From: Actinomycetes bacterium
GTDB lineage: Bacteria > Actinomycetota > CALGFH01
DNA: 12,823 nt
Direction of reading: 5' to 3'
NCBI GenBank assembly: GCA_030146615.1
Contig: JASLBL010000530.1
Span: forward strand, 1 to 12,823
The notes under the pieces were generated by a model. That model was given only the letters and a program-made list of their open reading frames with translations, had not been told where the DNA came from and ran no database searches. Position numbers and translations under genes: made by a program. This document shows, piece after piece, positions 6,794-12,823 of this stretch; position 1 is the stretch's first letter, and every line of letters begins with the position of its first letter.

Positions 6794-8222
6794 CCGGGTC
6801 CAGCCGCAGCGGCGGGAGGTACTCGCCGAGCAGCTCCCGAGACCACCACGCGCCGGTCTGGCGGCGCTCGGCCGGGGTGGTGAACCGGTAGCGGTACAGG
6901 CGGGCCCTGACCAGGGCGGGCGGGCCGTCGGGGAACGGGTTGGGGCGGCCGAGCAGCTTCAGGGTCGCCGGGTCGTGCTCGAGCAGCCGCACCACCAGGC
7001 CGGCCGTCCAGGGGTGGGCCGAGGGCGGTGACATGGCCGCGAACCACAGCAGCCAGTCCAGGCGCAGGTGGTAGGGGACGACCTGGCGGGGCCGACGCCG
7101 CGGGTCGCCCGGCTTGGCCTTGAACTGGTACTCCTTCCAGACGGTGTCGAGGCCGGGGGCGGGGTCGTCGGTGCCTTCCAGGACGACCTCGCGGCGGACC
7201 CGGGTGATGGCCCCGAAGGCGCCGTAGGTGTTGACCAGGCGCAGCGGGTCGAAGCTGGCGTTCATCAGCTGGCCCCGGCCGAGCAGGTTGCGGGCCGGCC
7301 GGACGCTGAGCACGGCCACCAGGAGGGTCACGGCGAGCATGGTCGCCTGCTGCCAGTCGGACGGGCCGGCCAGGGCGGCCGGGGGGTCGACCGGCAGGAC
7401 GGCCGCGAGCAGGCCGCCGTCGAGGGCGGCGAAGGCCAGCACGATCGTGACCAGGTTCAGCCAGGAGAAGTTGCCGCTGGCCAGCAGCCACGACTGGGTG
7501 ACGATGACGGCCAGCCCGGCGACGGTGGCCACCGGCTGAGGGGCGAACAGGCCGAACGGCACCACCAGCTGGGTGGCGTGGTTGGCCAGCACCTCGGCCC
7601 GGTGCAGGCGCCGCGGCAGGTGGTGGAAGTACCAGCTGAGCGGGCCCGGCAGGGGCTGGGTCTCGTGGTGGTAGTCGAGGCAGCTGAGGTCACGCCAGCA
7701 GCGGTCGCCGCGCAGCTTGATCAGCCCGGCGCCGAACTCGACCCGGAACAGCAGCCACCGGTACAGCCACAGCACCAGGGTGGGCGGGGCGGTCCCCGCC
7801 GGGCCGAGGAAGATGGCCAGGAAGCCGGCCTCGAGCAGCAGGGTCTCCCAGCCGAAGCCGTAGAAGGTCTGGCCGACGTTGACGATCGACAGGTACAGGG
7901 CCCACATGGCGAGCCAGACGGCCACCGACACCCAGGCCGGCCCGGCCTCGGGCAGGCCGGCCAGGGCGGCCGCGGCCAGCCCGGCCCCGGTCCAGGCGAC
8001 GCCGGTCAGGAACCGGTCGGAGTAGTGAAGGTGGAAGATGCTCGGCGCCCGCCGGAAGGGGACGGCGGCCAGGAACCGGGGTGCCGGCTGGAGGCCCCGC
8101 TCCCCCAGCAGCGGGCGGAACTGGTTGGCCGTCACCAGGAACGCGATCAGGTAGACGGCGGCCAGCCCCCGCTGGAGGAGGAGCCGGCTCAGCCAGTCGT
8201 CGGGTGACCAGAGCCAGTCCGT
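6738..8222 (-). CDS. Lipase maturation factor (LMF1)-family membrane protein, apparent ACG start
   Basis: Codes for about 494 aa if begun at ACG 8222. Family blocks are NVGQTFYGFGWE (115-126), FRVEFGAGLIKLRGD, WRDLSCLDYHHETQPLPGP (176-194), VNTYGAFGAI (330-339) and EYQFKAKPGD (364-373), with a C-terminal WWSRELLGEYLPPL. Several hydrophobic spans make it a polytopic membrane protein. In vertebrates LMF1 helps fold lipases; the bacterial role is unknown. The conserved N-terminus DWLWSPDDWLSRL and the first membrane span lie upstream of the first standard start (GTG 8135), in frame. No ATG, GTG or TTG precedes them, but ACG at 8222 sits 8 nt after GGAGG (8235-8231), exactly where Met is expected. 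CTG at 8192, overlapping the preceding stop, is another candidate. The 3' end overlaps the cyclodeaminase gene by 56 bp, and its last residues (a Pro/Arg-rich tail) are probably dispensable. Confidence 0.88.
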   Translation of the reverse strand, partial: TDWLWSPDDWLSRLLLQRGLAAVYLIAFLVTANQFRPLLGERGLQPAPRFLAAVPFRRAPSIFHLHYSDRFLTGVAWTGAGLAAAALAGLPEAGPAWVSVAVWLAMWALYLSIVNVGQTFYGFGWETLLLEAGFLAIFLGPAGTAPPTLVLWLYRWLLFRVEFGAGLIKLRGDRCWRDLSCLDYHHETQPLPGPLSWYFHHLPRRLHRAEVLANHATQLVVPFGLFAPQPVATVAGLAVIVTQSWLLASGNFSWLNLVTIVLAFAALDGGLLAAVLPVDPPAALAGPSDWQQATMLAVTLLVAVLSVRPARNLLGRGQLMNASFDPLRLVNTYGAFGAITRVRREVVLEGTDDPAPGLDTVWKEYQFKAKPGDPRRRPRQVVPYHLRLDWLLWFAAMSPPSAHPWTAGLVVRLLEHDPATLKLLGRPNPFPDGPPALVRARLYRYRFTTPAERRQTGAWWSRELLGEYLPPLRLDPVSGEPARRPGPPGTAPRR

Positions 8223-8542
8223 CGGTCGAACCTCCGGTCGTCGGCGTGCTCGACCAGGTAGTCGACATAGCGCACCCGGAGCAGGTCGGCGACCTCGGGG
8301 TCGGCGGCCTCCTCGCGGAAGTGGGTGACCAGGTGGCCGATCTCGCGGATGGCGTCGATGGGGTCGTAGGCGGCCCAGTCGCGGTTGGCGTCCTCGGTGG
8401 AGGGCAGGTGCTTGGCGACGTCCCAGTAGAAGCCGACGTCGCGCTTGTCCTTGGCCACCTCCAGGGCCCAGTCGCGCAGGGTGGTCACGGGCTGGGCCTC
8501 GAGGAAGGCACGGTAGCCGCCGGTCTGGGCGTCGGTGGTCAT
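8189..8542 (-). CDS. 117-aa soluble protein of unknown function, coupled to the COG2403-type GTPase
   Basis: ATG at 8542 overlaps the GTPase stop as ATGA and has AAGGAG 8 nt upstream, so translation is well supported and coupled. The product has no signal peptide or membrane span. It looks mostly helical and is rich in acidic and aromatic residues: TLRDWALEVAKDKRDVGFYW, NRDWAAYDPIDAIREIGHLV, LRVRYVDYLVEH. The tail from about 101 (DDRRFDRRTGSGHPTTG) is low in complexity and lies over the ribosome binding site and start of the lipase-maturation-factor gene, so it may be poorly conserved. I do not recognise the family. The tight coupling suggests a partner or regulator of the GTPase, an inference from position only. 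Confidence 0.8.
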   Translation of the reverse strand: MTTDAQTGGYRAFLEAQPVTTLRDWALEVAKDKRDVGFYWDVAKHLPSTEDANRDWAAYDPIDAIREIGHLVTHFREEAADPEVADLLRVRYVDYLVEHADDRRFDRRTGSGHPTTG

Positions 8543-9900
8543 CGATCGGGCTCCTTGGGGTCGGCGGGGTCGGCGGGGTCGGCGCTGGCGCGGATGATGG
8601 GGCCGAGGACGGCGGCCAGGTCGGGCTGGCCCTGCTCGGCCAGGTCGTAGCGGACCCGGGTCGCCGGGTGGGTGATGGTGGCGATGCTGCGCAGGTCGAT
8701 CGGGGTGCCGATCACCACCGCGTCCACCGGGGCCTGGTTGATGACGGTCTCCAGCTCGCGGATCTGGGCGTCGGAGTAGCCCATGGCCGGGACCAGGGCG
8801 CCGATGTGGGGGTAGCGCTCGTACACCTCGGCCAGGGAGCCGACCAGCCAGGGGCGGGGGTCGACGATCTCGGCCGCGCCGAGGCGGCGGGCGGCGACCA
8901 CGCCGGCGCCGTAGCTCATCTCGCCGTGGGTCAGGGTCGGGCCGTCCTCGACCACCAGGACCCGCTTGCCGGTGACCAGCTCGGGGTCTTCGACCCGGAC
9001 CGGGCTGGCCGCCTTGACCACCACCGCCCCGGCGTTGAGCTGCTTGAGCTGCTCCTCGAGGGCGGCGACCTGCTCGCCGGTGGCCTCGTCGACCTTGTTG
9101 ATGACCAGCACGTCGGCGGCCCGGGCGTTGGCCTCGCCGGGGTGGTAGCTGGACTCGTGGCCGACCCGGAGCGGGTCGGCGACCACGATGTGGAGGTCGG
9201 GCCGGTAGAACGGCAGGTCGTTGTTGCCGCCGTCCCACAGCAGCACGTCGGCCTCGGCCTGGGCCAGCTCGAGGATGGCGTGGTAGTCGACCCCGGCGTA
9301 CACGACCGTGCCCGCGGCCAGATGCGGCTCGTACTCCTCCCGCTCCTCGATGGTCGCCCGGGCCGCCACCAGGTCGCCGACGCTGGAGAACCGCTGCACG
9401 GCCTGGCTGGCCAGGTCGCCATAGGGCATGGGGTGACGCACGGCCACCACCTTGCGGCCGGCCGCCCGCAGGATCTCGGCTACCCGCCGGGTGGTCTGGC
9501 TCTTGCCCGACCCGGTGCGGACGGCGCACACCGCCACCACCGGCACCGACGCCACCAGCTCGGTCTGGCGGGGCCCGAGCAGCCGGAAGTCGGCCCCGGC
9601 CGCTATGACCTTGGAGGCGACGTGCATCACGTCGACGTGGCGGACGTCGGAGTAGCTGAACACGACCTCCTGCACGTCCTTGGCCGCGATCAGGTCCTCG
9701 AGCCGCTCCTCGGGGAAGATCGGGATCCCCTGGGGGTAGGCGGGACCGGCCAGGGCGGCCGGGTAGGTCCGGTCGTCGATGTAGGGGATCTGGGTGGCGG
9801 TGAAGGCCACCACCTCGGTCGCCGGGTCGCCCCGGTAGACGCTGTTGAAGTTGTGGAAGTCCCGTCCGGCGGCACCCATGATGATCACCCGTCGCTGCAA
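8539..9900 (-). CDS. COG2403-type P-loop GTPase, cyclic 2,3-diphosphoglycerate synthetase-like
   Basis: Codes for 453 aa from TTG 9900. The N-terminal part (RRVIIMGAAGRDFHNFN) is a nucleotide- or metabolite-binding Rossmann-like domain. The P-loop AVRTGSGKS lies at 126-134, a Walker B-like LWDGGNND at 221-228, and NKVD (268-271) is the guanine-recognition type motif. Relatives are annotated as predicted GTPases or as cyclic 2,3-diphosphoglycerate synthetase, which makes the thermoprotectant of some methanogens; the bacterial role is not established. TTG is chosen because AAGGAGG (9912-9906) lies 5 nt upstream and the conserved start MxxRRVIIMGAAGRD follows at once; the open frame extends to 9948 but without support. 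It follows the histidine kinase by 67 bp and overlaps the 117-aa gene by 4 bp. Its C-terminus holds a DPADPADP repeat. Confidence 0.88.
   Translation of the reverse strand: MQRRVIIMGAAGRDFHNFNSVYRGDPATEVVAFTATQIPYIDDRTYPAALAGPAYPQGIPIFPEERLEDLIAAKDVQEVVFSYSDVRHVDVMHVASKVIAAGADFRLLGPRQTELVASVPVVAVCAVRTGSGKSQTTRRVAEILRAAGRKVVAVRHPMPYGDLASQAVQRFSSVGDLVAARATIEEREEYEPHLAAGTVVYAGVDYHAILELAQAEADVLLWDGGNNDLPFYRPDLHIVVADPLRVGHESSYHPGEANARAADVLVINKVDEATGEQVAALEEQLKQLNAGAVVVKAASPVRVEDPELVTGKRVLVVEDGPTLTHGEMSYGAGVVAARRLGAAEIVDPRPWLVGSLAEVYERYPHIGALVPAMGYSDAQIRELETVINQAPVDAVVIGTPIDLRSIATITHPATRVRYDLAEQGQPDLAAVLGPIIRASADPADPADPKEPDR
8559..8584 (-). repeat. 9-bp tandem repeat in the GTPase C-terminus
   Basis: GGTCGGCGG (plus strand) is repeated almost three times (8559-8567, 8568-8576, 8577-8584). 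It encodes an Asp-Pro-Ala repeat in the last 15 residues of the GTPase and is length-variable without a frame change. Confidence 0.85.
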
Positions 9901-9920
9901 GCACGCCTCCTTGCGTCCAT

Positions 9921-9938
9921 GTGCCCCCCGACGGGCAC
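9921..9938 (-). other. Small hairpin between the histidine kinase and GTPase genes
   Basis: GTGCCC (9921-9926) and GGGCAC (9933-9938) can form a 6-bp stem with a 6-nt loop, 30 nt after the histidine kinase stop. No T-run follows, so it may be an attenuator, a weak terminator, an mRNA end point, or chance in GC-rich DNA. Confidence 0.3.
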
Positions 9939-9967
9939 GCAGCGCCAAGAGGATACCGAGCGGCCGC

Positions 9968-12277
9968 TCAGCCGGTGTGGCGGTCGCGGGTGGTGACGGC
10001 GTTGAGGCTGGGCTCGGCGGGGAGGGCGAAGGAGAACACCGAGCCGTGGCCGAGGCGGCTGGACACCCAGATGCGGCCGCCCATGGCCTCGACCAGGCGC
10101 TTGGCCAGGTAGAGGCCGAGGCCGGCCCCGCCCGGCTCCCTGGTCATGTAGTGGCCGACCCGGTGGAAGCGCTCGAAGATGCGTGACTGCTCGTCGATCG
10201 GGATGCCGGGCCCCCAGTCGCGGACCTCGAACACCACCTCGCGGCCCTGGGGGACGAGGCGGACCTCGACCGGCTCGTGGGGCGGGGCGTAGCGCAGGGC
10301 GTTGGAGAGCAGGTTGCCGAGCACCTGGTCGATCCGCATCCAGTCGCCGCGGCAGTAGACGGCGTGGTCGGGGGCGACCACATGCACCGTCCGGTCGGGG
10401 TCCTCGCTGGTGAAGCGGTCGACGACCTGGCGGACGAGGTCGACGGCGTCGATCGCGGTCGCGTCGACCAGCCCAGCCCCGGCCTCCAGCCTGGTCACCT
10501 CGAGCAGGTCCTCGATGAGGCGCTCCAGGCGCTGGGACTGCATCAGCATCAGCTTGTAGTACTCGCGCCGCCGGTCCTGGGCGAAGTCGCGGTCCTCGCG
10601 CAGCAGGGTCATCAGGAAGCCCTTGATGGGGGTGAGCGGGGTCCGCAGCTCATGGGAGACGCTGGCCACGAAGTCGGCCTTGAGCTCGTCGGTCTGGCGC
10701 TCCCGGGTGACGTCGCGGACCACCACCACGTCGGTGTCCATCTGCCCGTCGCCGACCATGACCGGGGCGTGGGCGTAGTTGATCCAGCGGGCCAGCCCCT
10801 CCTTGTTCAGCACCGAGGCGTCGCGGACCTCCTCGTGGCCGGACGCGGCCGCGGCCAGGATCGGGCAGTCGGCGGCGCACATGTCGACGCCGTCGCCGTC
10901 GCGGGCCCGGAGCAGGTTGAAGCACTTCTGCCCCACCGCCTCGTCCTCCTCGTAGCCGGTGAGGGCGACCATGGCCGCGTTCCAGGACCTGACGGTGCGG
11001 TCGGACCCGACGGTGTAGATACCGTCCGAGGAGTGCTCGACGATGTCGAGCAGCTTGGCCCGCTCACTCTCGGCCGTCCGGTACAGCTCCTCGTTGACCA
11101 GCGCCGCCGCCCCCTGGTTGGCCAGGGTGAGCAGGGTCTCGGTGTCGTCGCCGGTGAAGTCGGCGTCGACCCGGGGGCCGAAGGCGGCCGCGTAGCCGAC
11201 GATCTCGCCGTCGGCCTCCATCGGGACCATGGTGTAGCGGGGCCAGCCGGCGCGGGTCGCCCAGCCCCGGGCCGCCTGCTCCCAGGCCGTCTTGGACGGC
11301 GGCACGGTGAGGCGGTCGCTGCCGCCGGTGGAGATCACGTCGAGGGCGCCGTCCTCGTCGCGGCCGAGGAACACCGCGGCCCCCTCGCAGTTGAGGACGT
11401 CGGCGACCTGGCGGGCGAAGACCTCCCAGGCCCGGGTGTCGCCCAGGCGGTTGGACAGGGCCCGGCCGGCCGCGTACAGCGAGTGCATCCGCTGGCCCTG
11501 GGCCAGGCTGCGGGCCCAGGCGCGGTTGCCGAGGAAGGTGAGGCCGATGGGGACGATCAGCAGCGGCAGCAGCGCCTGGTCGTGGGCCAGGAGGGCGGCG
11601 ATGATCAGGCCGTAGGCGATGCTGGCGGCCCAGTCGGCGGCCGCCACCGGGGCCGCCCGCAGCCAGCTCTGCACGAACCCCTGGCCGGTCGAGAGGCTGA
11701 CCACGATGCTGACCAGCGAGTGGTTGACCAGGAAGAAGGCGGCCATGGCGACGACCCAGACCACGGCAAGGGCCGGCCGGAAGACCCCGGGCTCGAGCTG
11801 GCCCCCGAACAGCTCCGACCGCTCCAGCAGGTCGACCAGGCCGGCGGCGCAGGCGGCGGCCACCGCCACCGAGAGCACGTACTGGGGGACGTTGAACAGC
11901 CGCTTGACCGGCTGGGCCTCGAACAGCAGCTGGCTGATGGCGATCCCGGCGCCGGTGGCGATCACCAGCACGGGCGGGTCGAGGAAGACGACCCCGAGCA
12001 CGATCACCATGTCGCAGACGCCCACCGAGAAGCGGTGGTTGCGCAGCGGCACCTTGACCACGAACCGCTCGGCCAGGACCAGCCCGGCCACGTACAGCAG
12101 CGGCCACAGCCAGTAGAGGTAGGCCCTCGTGCCGCCCGCCAGAAGGCGGACGGCGCTAGGGAGGTACAGCGCGACGACGACCGTGGCCGCGGCCACGACT
12201 GCCAGGACGAACAGCCAGGCGGCGCGTGGGAGCGAGTGCCGGACGCTCTGGGGGAGCGTCCCGGGCTCGCTCACCAC
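9968..12277 (-). CDS. Membrane sensor histidine kinase with GAF and PAS domains
   Basis: Codes for 769 aa. About six hydrophobic segments fill residues 20-250. A GAF-like domain follows (about 265-395), then a PAS domain (about 407-525; SSDGIYTVGSDRTVRSWNAA), the phosphoacceptor His542 in SVSHELRTPLTP, and the ATPase with N-box N655/N659 (VLGNLLSNALRYAP), G1 DWGPGI (687-692) and G2 GGAGLGLYLAK (716-726). It autophosphorylates His542 in response to a signal and passes phosphate to a response regulator, none of which is in the window. The PAS loop carries Cys452, Cys467 and Cys471 (CxxxxC at 467-472 is not exact; spacing is 14 and 3), which could sense redox state or bind metal. An in-frame stop lies upstream, so the start must be GTG 12277 or GTG 12274; the ribosome binding site is weak. 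It heads the operon with the GTPase gene. Confidence 0.93.
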   Translation of the reverse strand: MVSEPGTLPQSVRHSLPRAAWLFVLAVVAAATVVVALYLPSAVRLLAGGTRAYLYWLWPLLYVAGLVLAERFVVKVPLRNHRFSVGVCDMVIVLGVVFLDPPVLVIATGAGIAISQLLFEAQPVKRLFNVPQYVLSVAVAAACAAGLVDLLERSELFGGQLEPGVFRPALAVVWVVAMAAFFLVNHSLVSIVVSLSTGQGFVQSWLRAAPVAAADWAASIAYGLIIAALLAHDQALLPLLIVPIGLTFLGNRAWARSLAQGQRMHSLYAAGRALSNRLGDTRAWEVFARQVADVLNCEGAAVFLGRDEDGALDVISTGGSDRLTVPPSKTAWEQAARGWATRAGWPRYTMVPMEADGEIVGYAAAFGPRVDADFTGDDTETLLTLANQGAAALVNEELYRTAESERAKLLDIVEHSSDGIYTVGSDRTVRSWNAAMVALTGYEEDEAVGQKCFNLLRARDGDGVDMCAADCPILAAAASGHEEVRDASVLNKEGLARWINYAHAPVMVGDGQMDTDVVVVRDVTRERQTDELKADFVASVSHELRTPLTPIKGFLMTLLREDRDFAQDRRREYYKLMLMQSQRLERLIEDLLEVTRLEAGAGLVDATAIDAVDLVRQVVDRFTSEDPDRTVHVVAPDHAVYCRGDWMRIDQVLGNLLSNALRYAPPHEPVEVRLVPQGREVVFEVRDWGPGIPIDEQSRIFERFHRVGHYMTREPGGAGLGLYLAKRLVEAMGGRIWVSSRLGHGSVFSFALPAEPSLNAVTTRDRHTG

Positions 12278-12295
12278 GTCACCGCCATCGGCCGC

Positions 12296-12406
12296 CTACG
12301 ACCAGGTGGTCGACGGCCCGTTCCGGGTCCGGGACCAGGTGGTCGATTCCCGGCCGGGCCTGCGCCTGGCCGGTGTTGCAGGGACAGCGGTAGTGCGCGG
12401 GTACAT
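12296..12406 (-). CDS. Possible 36-aa upstream ORF of the histidine kinase
   Basis: ATG 12406 is preceded by GGGAGAGG (12421-12414) at 7 nt, the best ribosome binding site in this leader. The ORF ends at TAG, 18 nt before the kinase GTG. The product is Arg/Thr/Pro-rich and ends with two copies of STTWS, one per copy of a 14-bp direct repeat. It resembles no known protein and could be a regulatory leader ORF or an accident. A competing frame ends at 12279, one base before the kinase start, and has similar third-position GC, so the coding status of this stretch is unresolved. Confidence 0.25.
   Translation of the reverse strand: MYPRTTAVPATPARRRPGRESTTWSRTRNGPSTTWS
12300..12346 (-). repeat. 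Duplicated 14-bp element with dyad symmetry upstream of the histidine kinase
   Basis: GACCAGGTGGTCGA occurs at 12300-12313 and 12333-12346, 33 bp apart, about three helical turns. Each copy holds the inverted repeat GACCA-GG-TGGTC. The copies lie 23 and 56 nt upstream of the kinase start and could be paired operators. The half-site also appears by chance in GC-rich coding DNA (for example around Leu-Val-Asp codons), which lowers confidence. Confidence 0.45.
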
Positions 12407-12429
12407 GGCGATTCCTCTCCCTTACGCGT

Positions 12430-12485
12430 CCGCCTTGGGGGTGGCGGGTTGCGCGCGTAGCGGCGATGGGCGAGTCAACGCCCAT
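12430..12485 (-). other. Two hairpins in the leader upstream of the histidine kinase
   Basis: ATGGGCG (12466-12472) pairs with CGCCCAT (12479-12485), a perfect 7-bp stem with a 6-nt loop, and CCGCC (12430-12434) pairs with GGCGG (12443-12447), loop 8 nt. Both lie just upstream of the strong GGGAGAGG site. They could be a structured leader; they match no riboswitch class that I recognise. Confidence 0.35.
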
Positions 12486-12639
12486 GATTCTGCGCGTGCC
12501 ATGCGACTCGTGCAATGCTCCTACCGGGCTAAACGAGACTATTAATCTGTACGATACGTAGACTAGGTTTCCCGGTCGGGATGGCGCCACCAAGTAATTC
12601 CCGGTGCTTTCGCCCGGCCGTCCCAATTTGCTTTCACGA
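12486..12639. other. AT-richer intergenic region without a recognisable gene
   Basis: This segment lies between the flavin monooxygenase stop and the kinase leader. By my count 12521-12660 is about 54% GC, far below the rest of the window. It contains several -10-like hexamers on the minus strand (for example TAGTCT near 12541 and near 12563) but no clear -35. It is the likely promoter region for the kinase operon. No tRNA or other known RNA was seen. Confidence 0.45.
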
Positions 12640-12659
12640 TCAACTATTTTGGTGGCGCC
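12583..12659. repeat. 11-bp perfect inverted repeat flanking a short AT-rich segment
   Basis: GGCGCCACCAA (12583-12593) and TTGGTGGCGCC (12649-12659) are perfect complements 55 bp apart. The right arm lies in the last codons of the flavin monooxygenase and the stop codon lies inside. On the minus strand the enclosed part can form a CCGG-stem hairpin capped by a GAAA tetraloop (12601-12617), and TGCTTTC (plus strand) is repeated at 12605 and 12629. It may be a 3' RNA structure or terminator. No flanking target duplication was seen. Confidence 0.55.
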
Positions 12660-12823
12660 CGCCGAGGTCGGCGGCCGCCGCCAGCAGCTCCCGCATCTCG
12701 GCTGCCGGGCCGCCGACCATGGCCAGCACGCACCAGCTGGCCCCGGCGTCGCCGAGCTCGCGCAGCCGGCCGGCGACCGTCTCGGGGTCGCCGGCGAGCA
12801 CCCGGGCCAGCTCGGCCGGCGGG
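12640..12823 (-). CDS. Luciferase-like (LLM class) flavin monooxygenase, C-terminal end
   Basis: A frame enters from the right edge and ends at TGA (12640-12642), giving the last 60 residues. GDPETVAGRLRELGDAGASW followed by CVLAMV is the usual C-terminal pattern of bacterial luciferase-like or F420-dependent oxidoreductases, in which a GTPEQVAERL-like helix precedes the last barrel strand. Most of the barrel and the cofactor site lie outside the window, so FMN versus F420 use and substrate cannot be told. The final residues GGRHQNS are encoded in an inverted repeat arm and in DNA with lower GC. It is co-directional with the kinase but about 360 bp away, so probably a separate transcript. Confidence 0.72.
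   Translation of the reverse strand, partial: PPAELARVLAGDPETVAGRLRELGDAGASWCVLAMVGGPAAEMRELLAAAADLGGRHQNS

Noticed and set aside
9901..9948. Start of the GTPase at 9948 with 16 extra residues
   Set aside because: It would place AAGGAGG inside the coding region; TTG 9900 lies at ideal distance from that site and matches the conserved N-terminus.
10277..12460. A 727-codon open frame on the plus strand opposite the histidine kinase
   Set aside because: It is antisense to a gene with clear kinase motifs; its product is Gly/Val/Asp/His-rich low-complexity sequence, typical of mirror frames in very GC-rich DNA.
12279..12626. A 115-codon minus-strand frame before the histidine kinase
   Set aside because: It spans AT-richer DNA, the product resembles no protein and lacks a good ribosome binding site; only its last third has coding-like third positions, so it is kept only as a doubt in the leader finding.
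12486..12639. Riboswitch or tRNA in the AT-richer region
   Set aside because: GNRA hairpin and stems are present, but the sequence did not match cyclic di-GMP, ydaO, cobalamin or SAM aptamer cores known to me, and no cloverleaf could be drawn.
12583..12659. Miniature transposable element reading of the inverted repeat
   Set aside because: No flanking target duplication is visible and one arm is inside a plausible coding sequence.
1..12823. CRISPR array, insertion sequence or prophage
   Set aside because: No regularly spaced repeats, transposase, integrase or terminal repeats of the needed kind were found.

Overview
The window is very GC-rich (about 70% or more) with GTG, TTG and ATG starts, ATGA-type stop/start overlaps and few intergenic gaps. 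This fits a high-GC bacterium, most likely an actinobacterial lineage; the sequence does not fix the genus. No RNA gene, CRISPR array, insertion sequence or phage gene was seen.

Layout, left to right. (1) 1-369, minus: 5' part of a small membrane protein that runs off the left edge. (2) 443-5497, minus: low-specificity threonine aldolase, then a threonine dehydratase-like PLP enzyme joined by an ATGA overlap, then after 33 bp an animal-type haem peroxidase, then after 109 bp a secreted vanadium-dependent haloperoxidase that is followed by an 8-bp-stem hairpin. The aldolase appears to be transcribed leaderless. (3) 5564-6793, plus: a TIGR00300/LOR-SDH-type protein, the family that includes NAD-dependent ornithine cyclodeaminases, divergent from the aldolase across a 66-bp gap. 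(4) 6738-12277, minus: a membrane-bound GAF/PAS sensor histidine kinase, a COG2403-type P-loop GTPase resembling cyclic 2,3-diphosphoglycerate synthetase, a 117-aa protein of unknown function, and a lipase-maturation-factor-like membrane protein, all tightly spaced. The last gene overlaps the cyclodeaminase convergently by 56 bp. (5) 12278-12639: non-coding or weakly coding, relatively AT-rich leader with direct and inverted repeats and a possible short upstream ORF. (6) 12640-12823, minus: C-terminal end of a luciferase-like flavin monooxygenase.

How the genes may work together: the centre is an amino-acid catabolism locus (threonine to glycine plus acetaldehyde, threonine or serine to 2-oxoacid plus ammonia, ornithine to proline plus ammonia). 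Two unrelated peroxidases are placed together downstream, one haem-based and probably cytosolic as annotated, the other vanadate-based and exported. The right-hand operon pairs a sensor kinase without a response regulator with a metabolite-type GTPase and a membrane protein.

Most unusual points: the lipase-maturation-factor gene has no standard start codon where its conserved N-terminus begins, but has ACG there at ideal distance from a GGAGG; the haem peroxidase lacks both residues that covalently bind haem in mammalian relatives; and the histidine kinase leader carries a duplicated 14-bp element with dyad symmetry.
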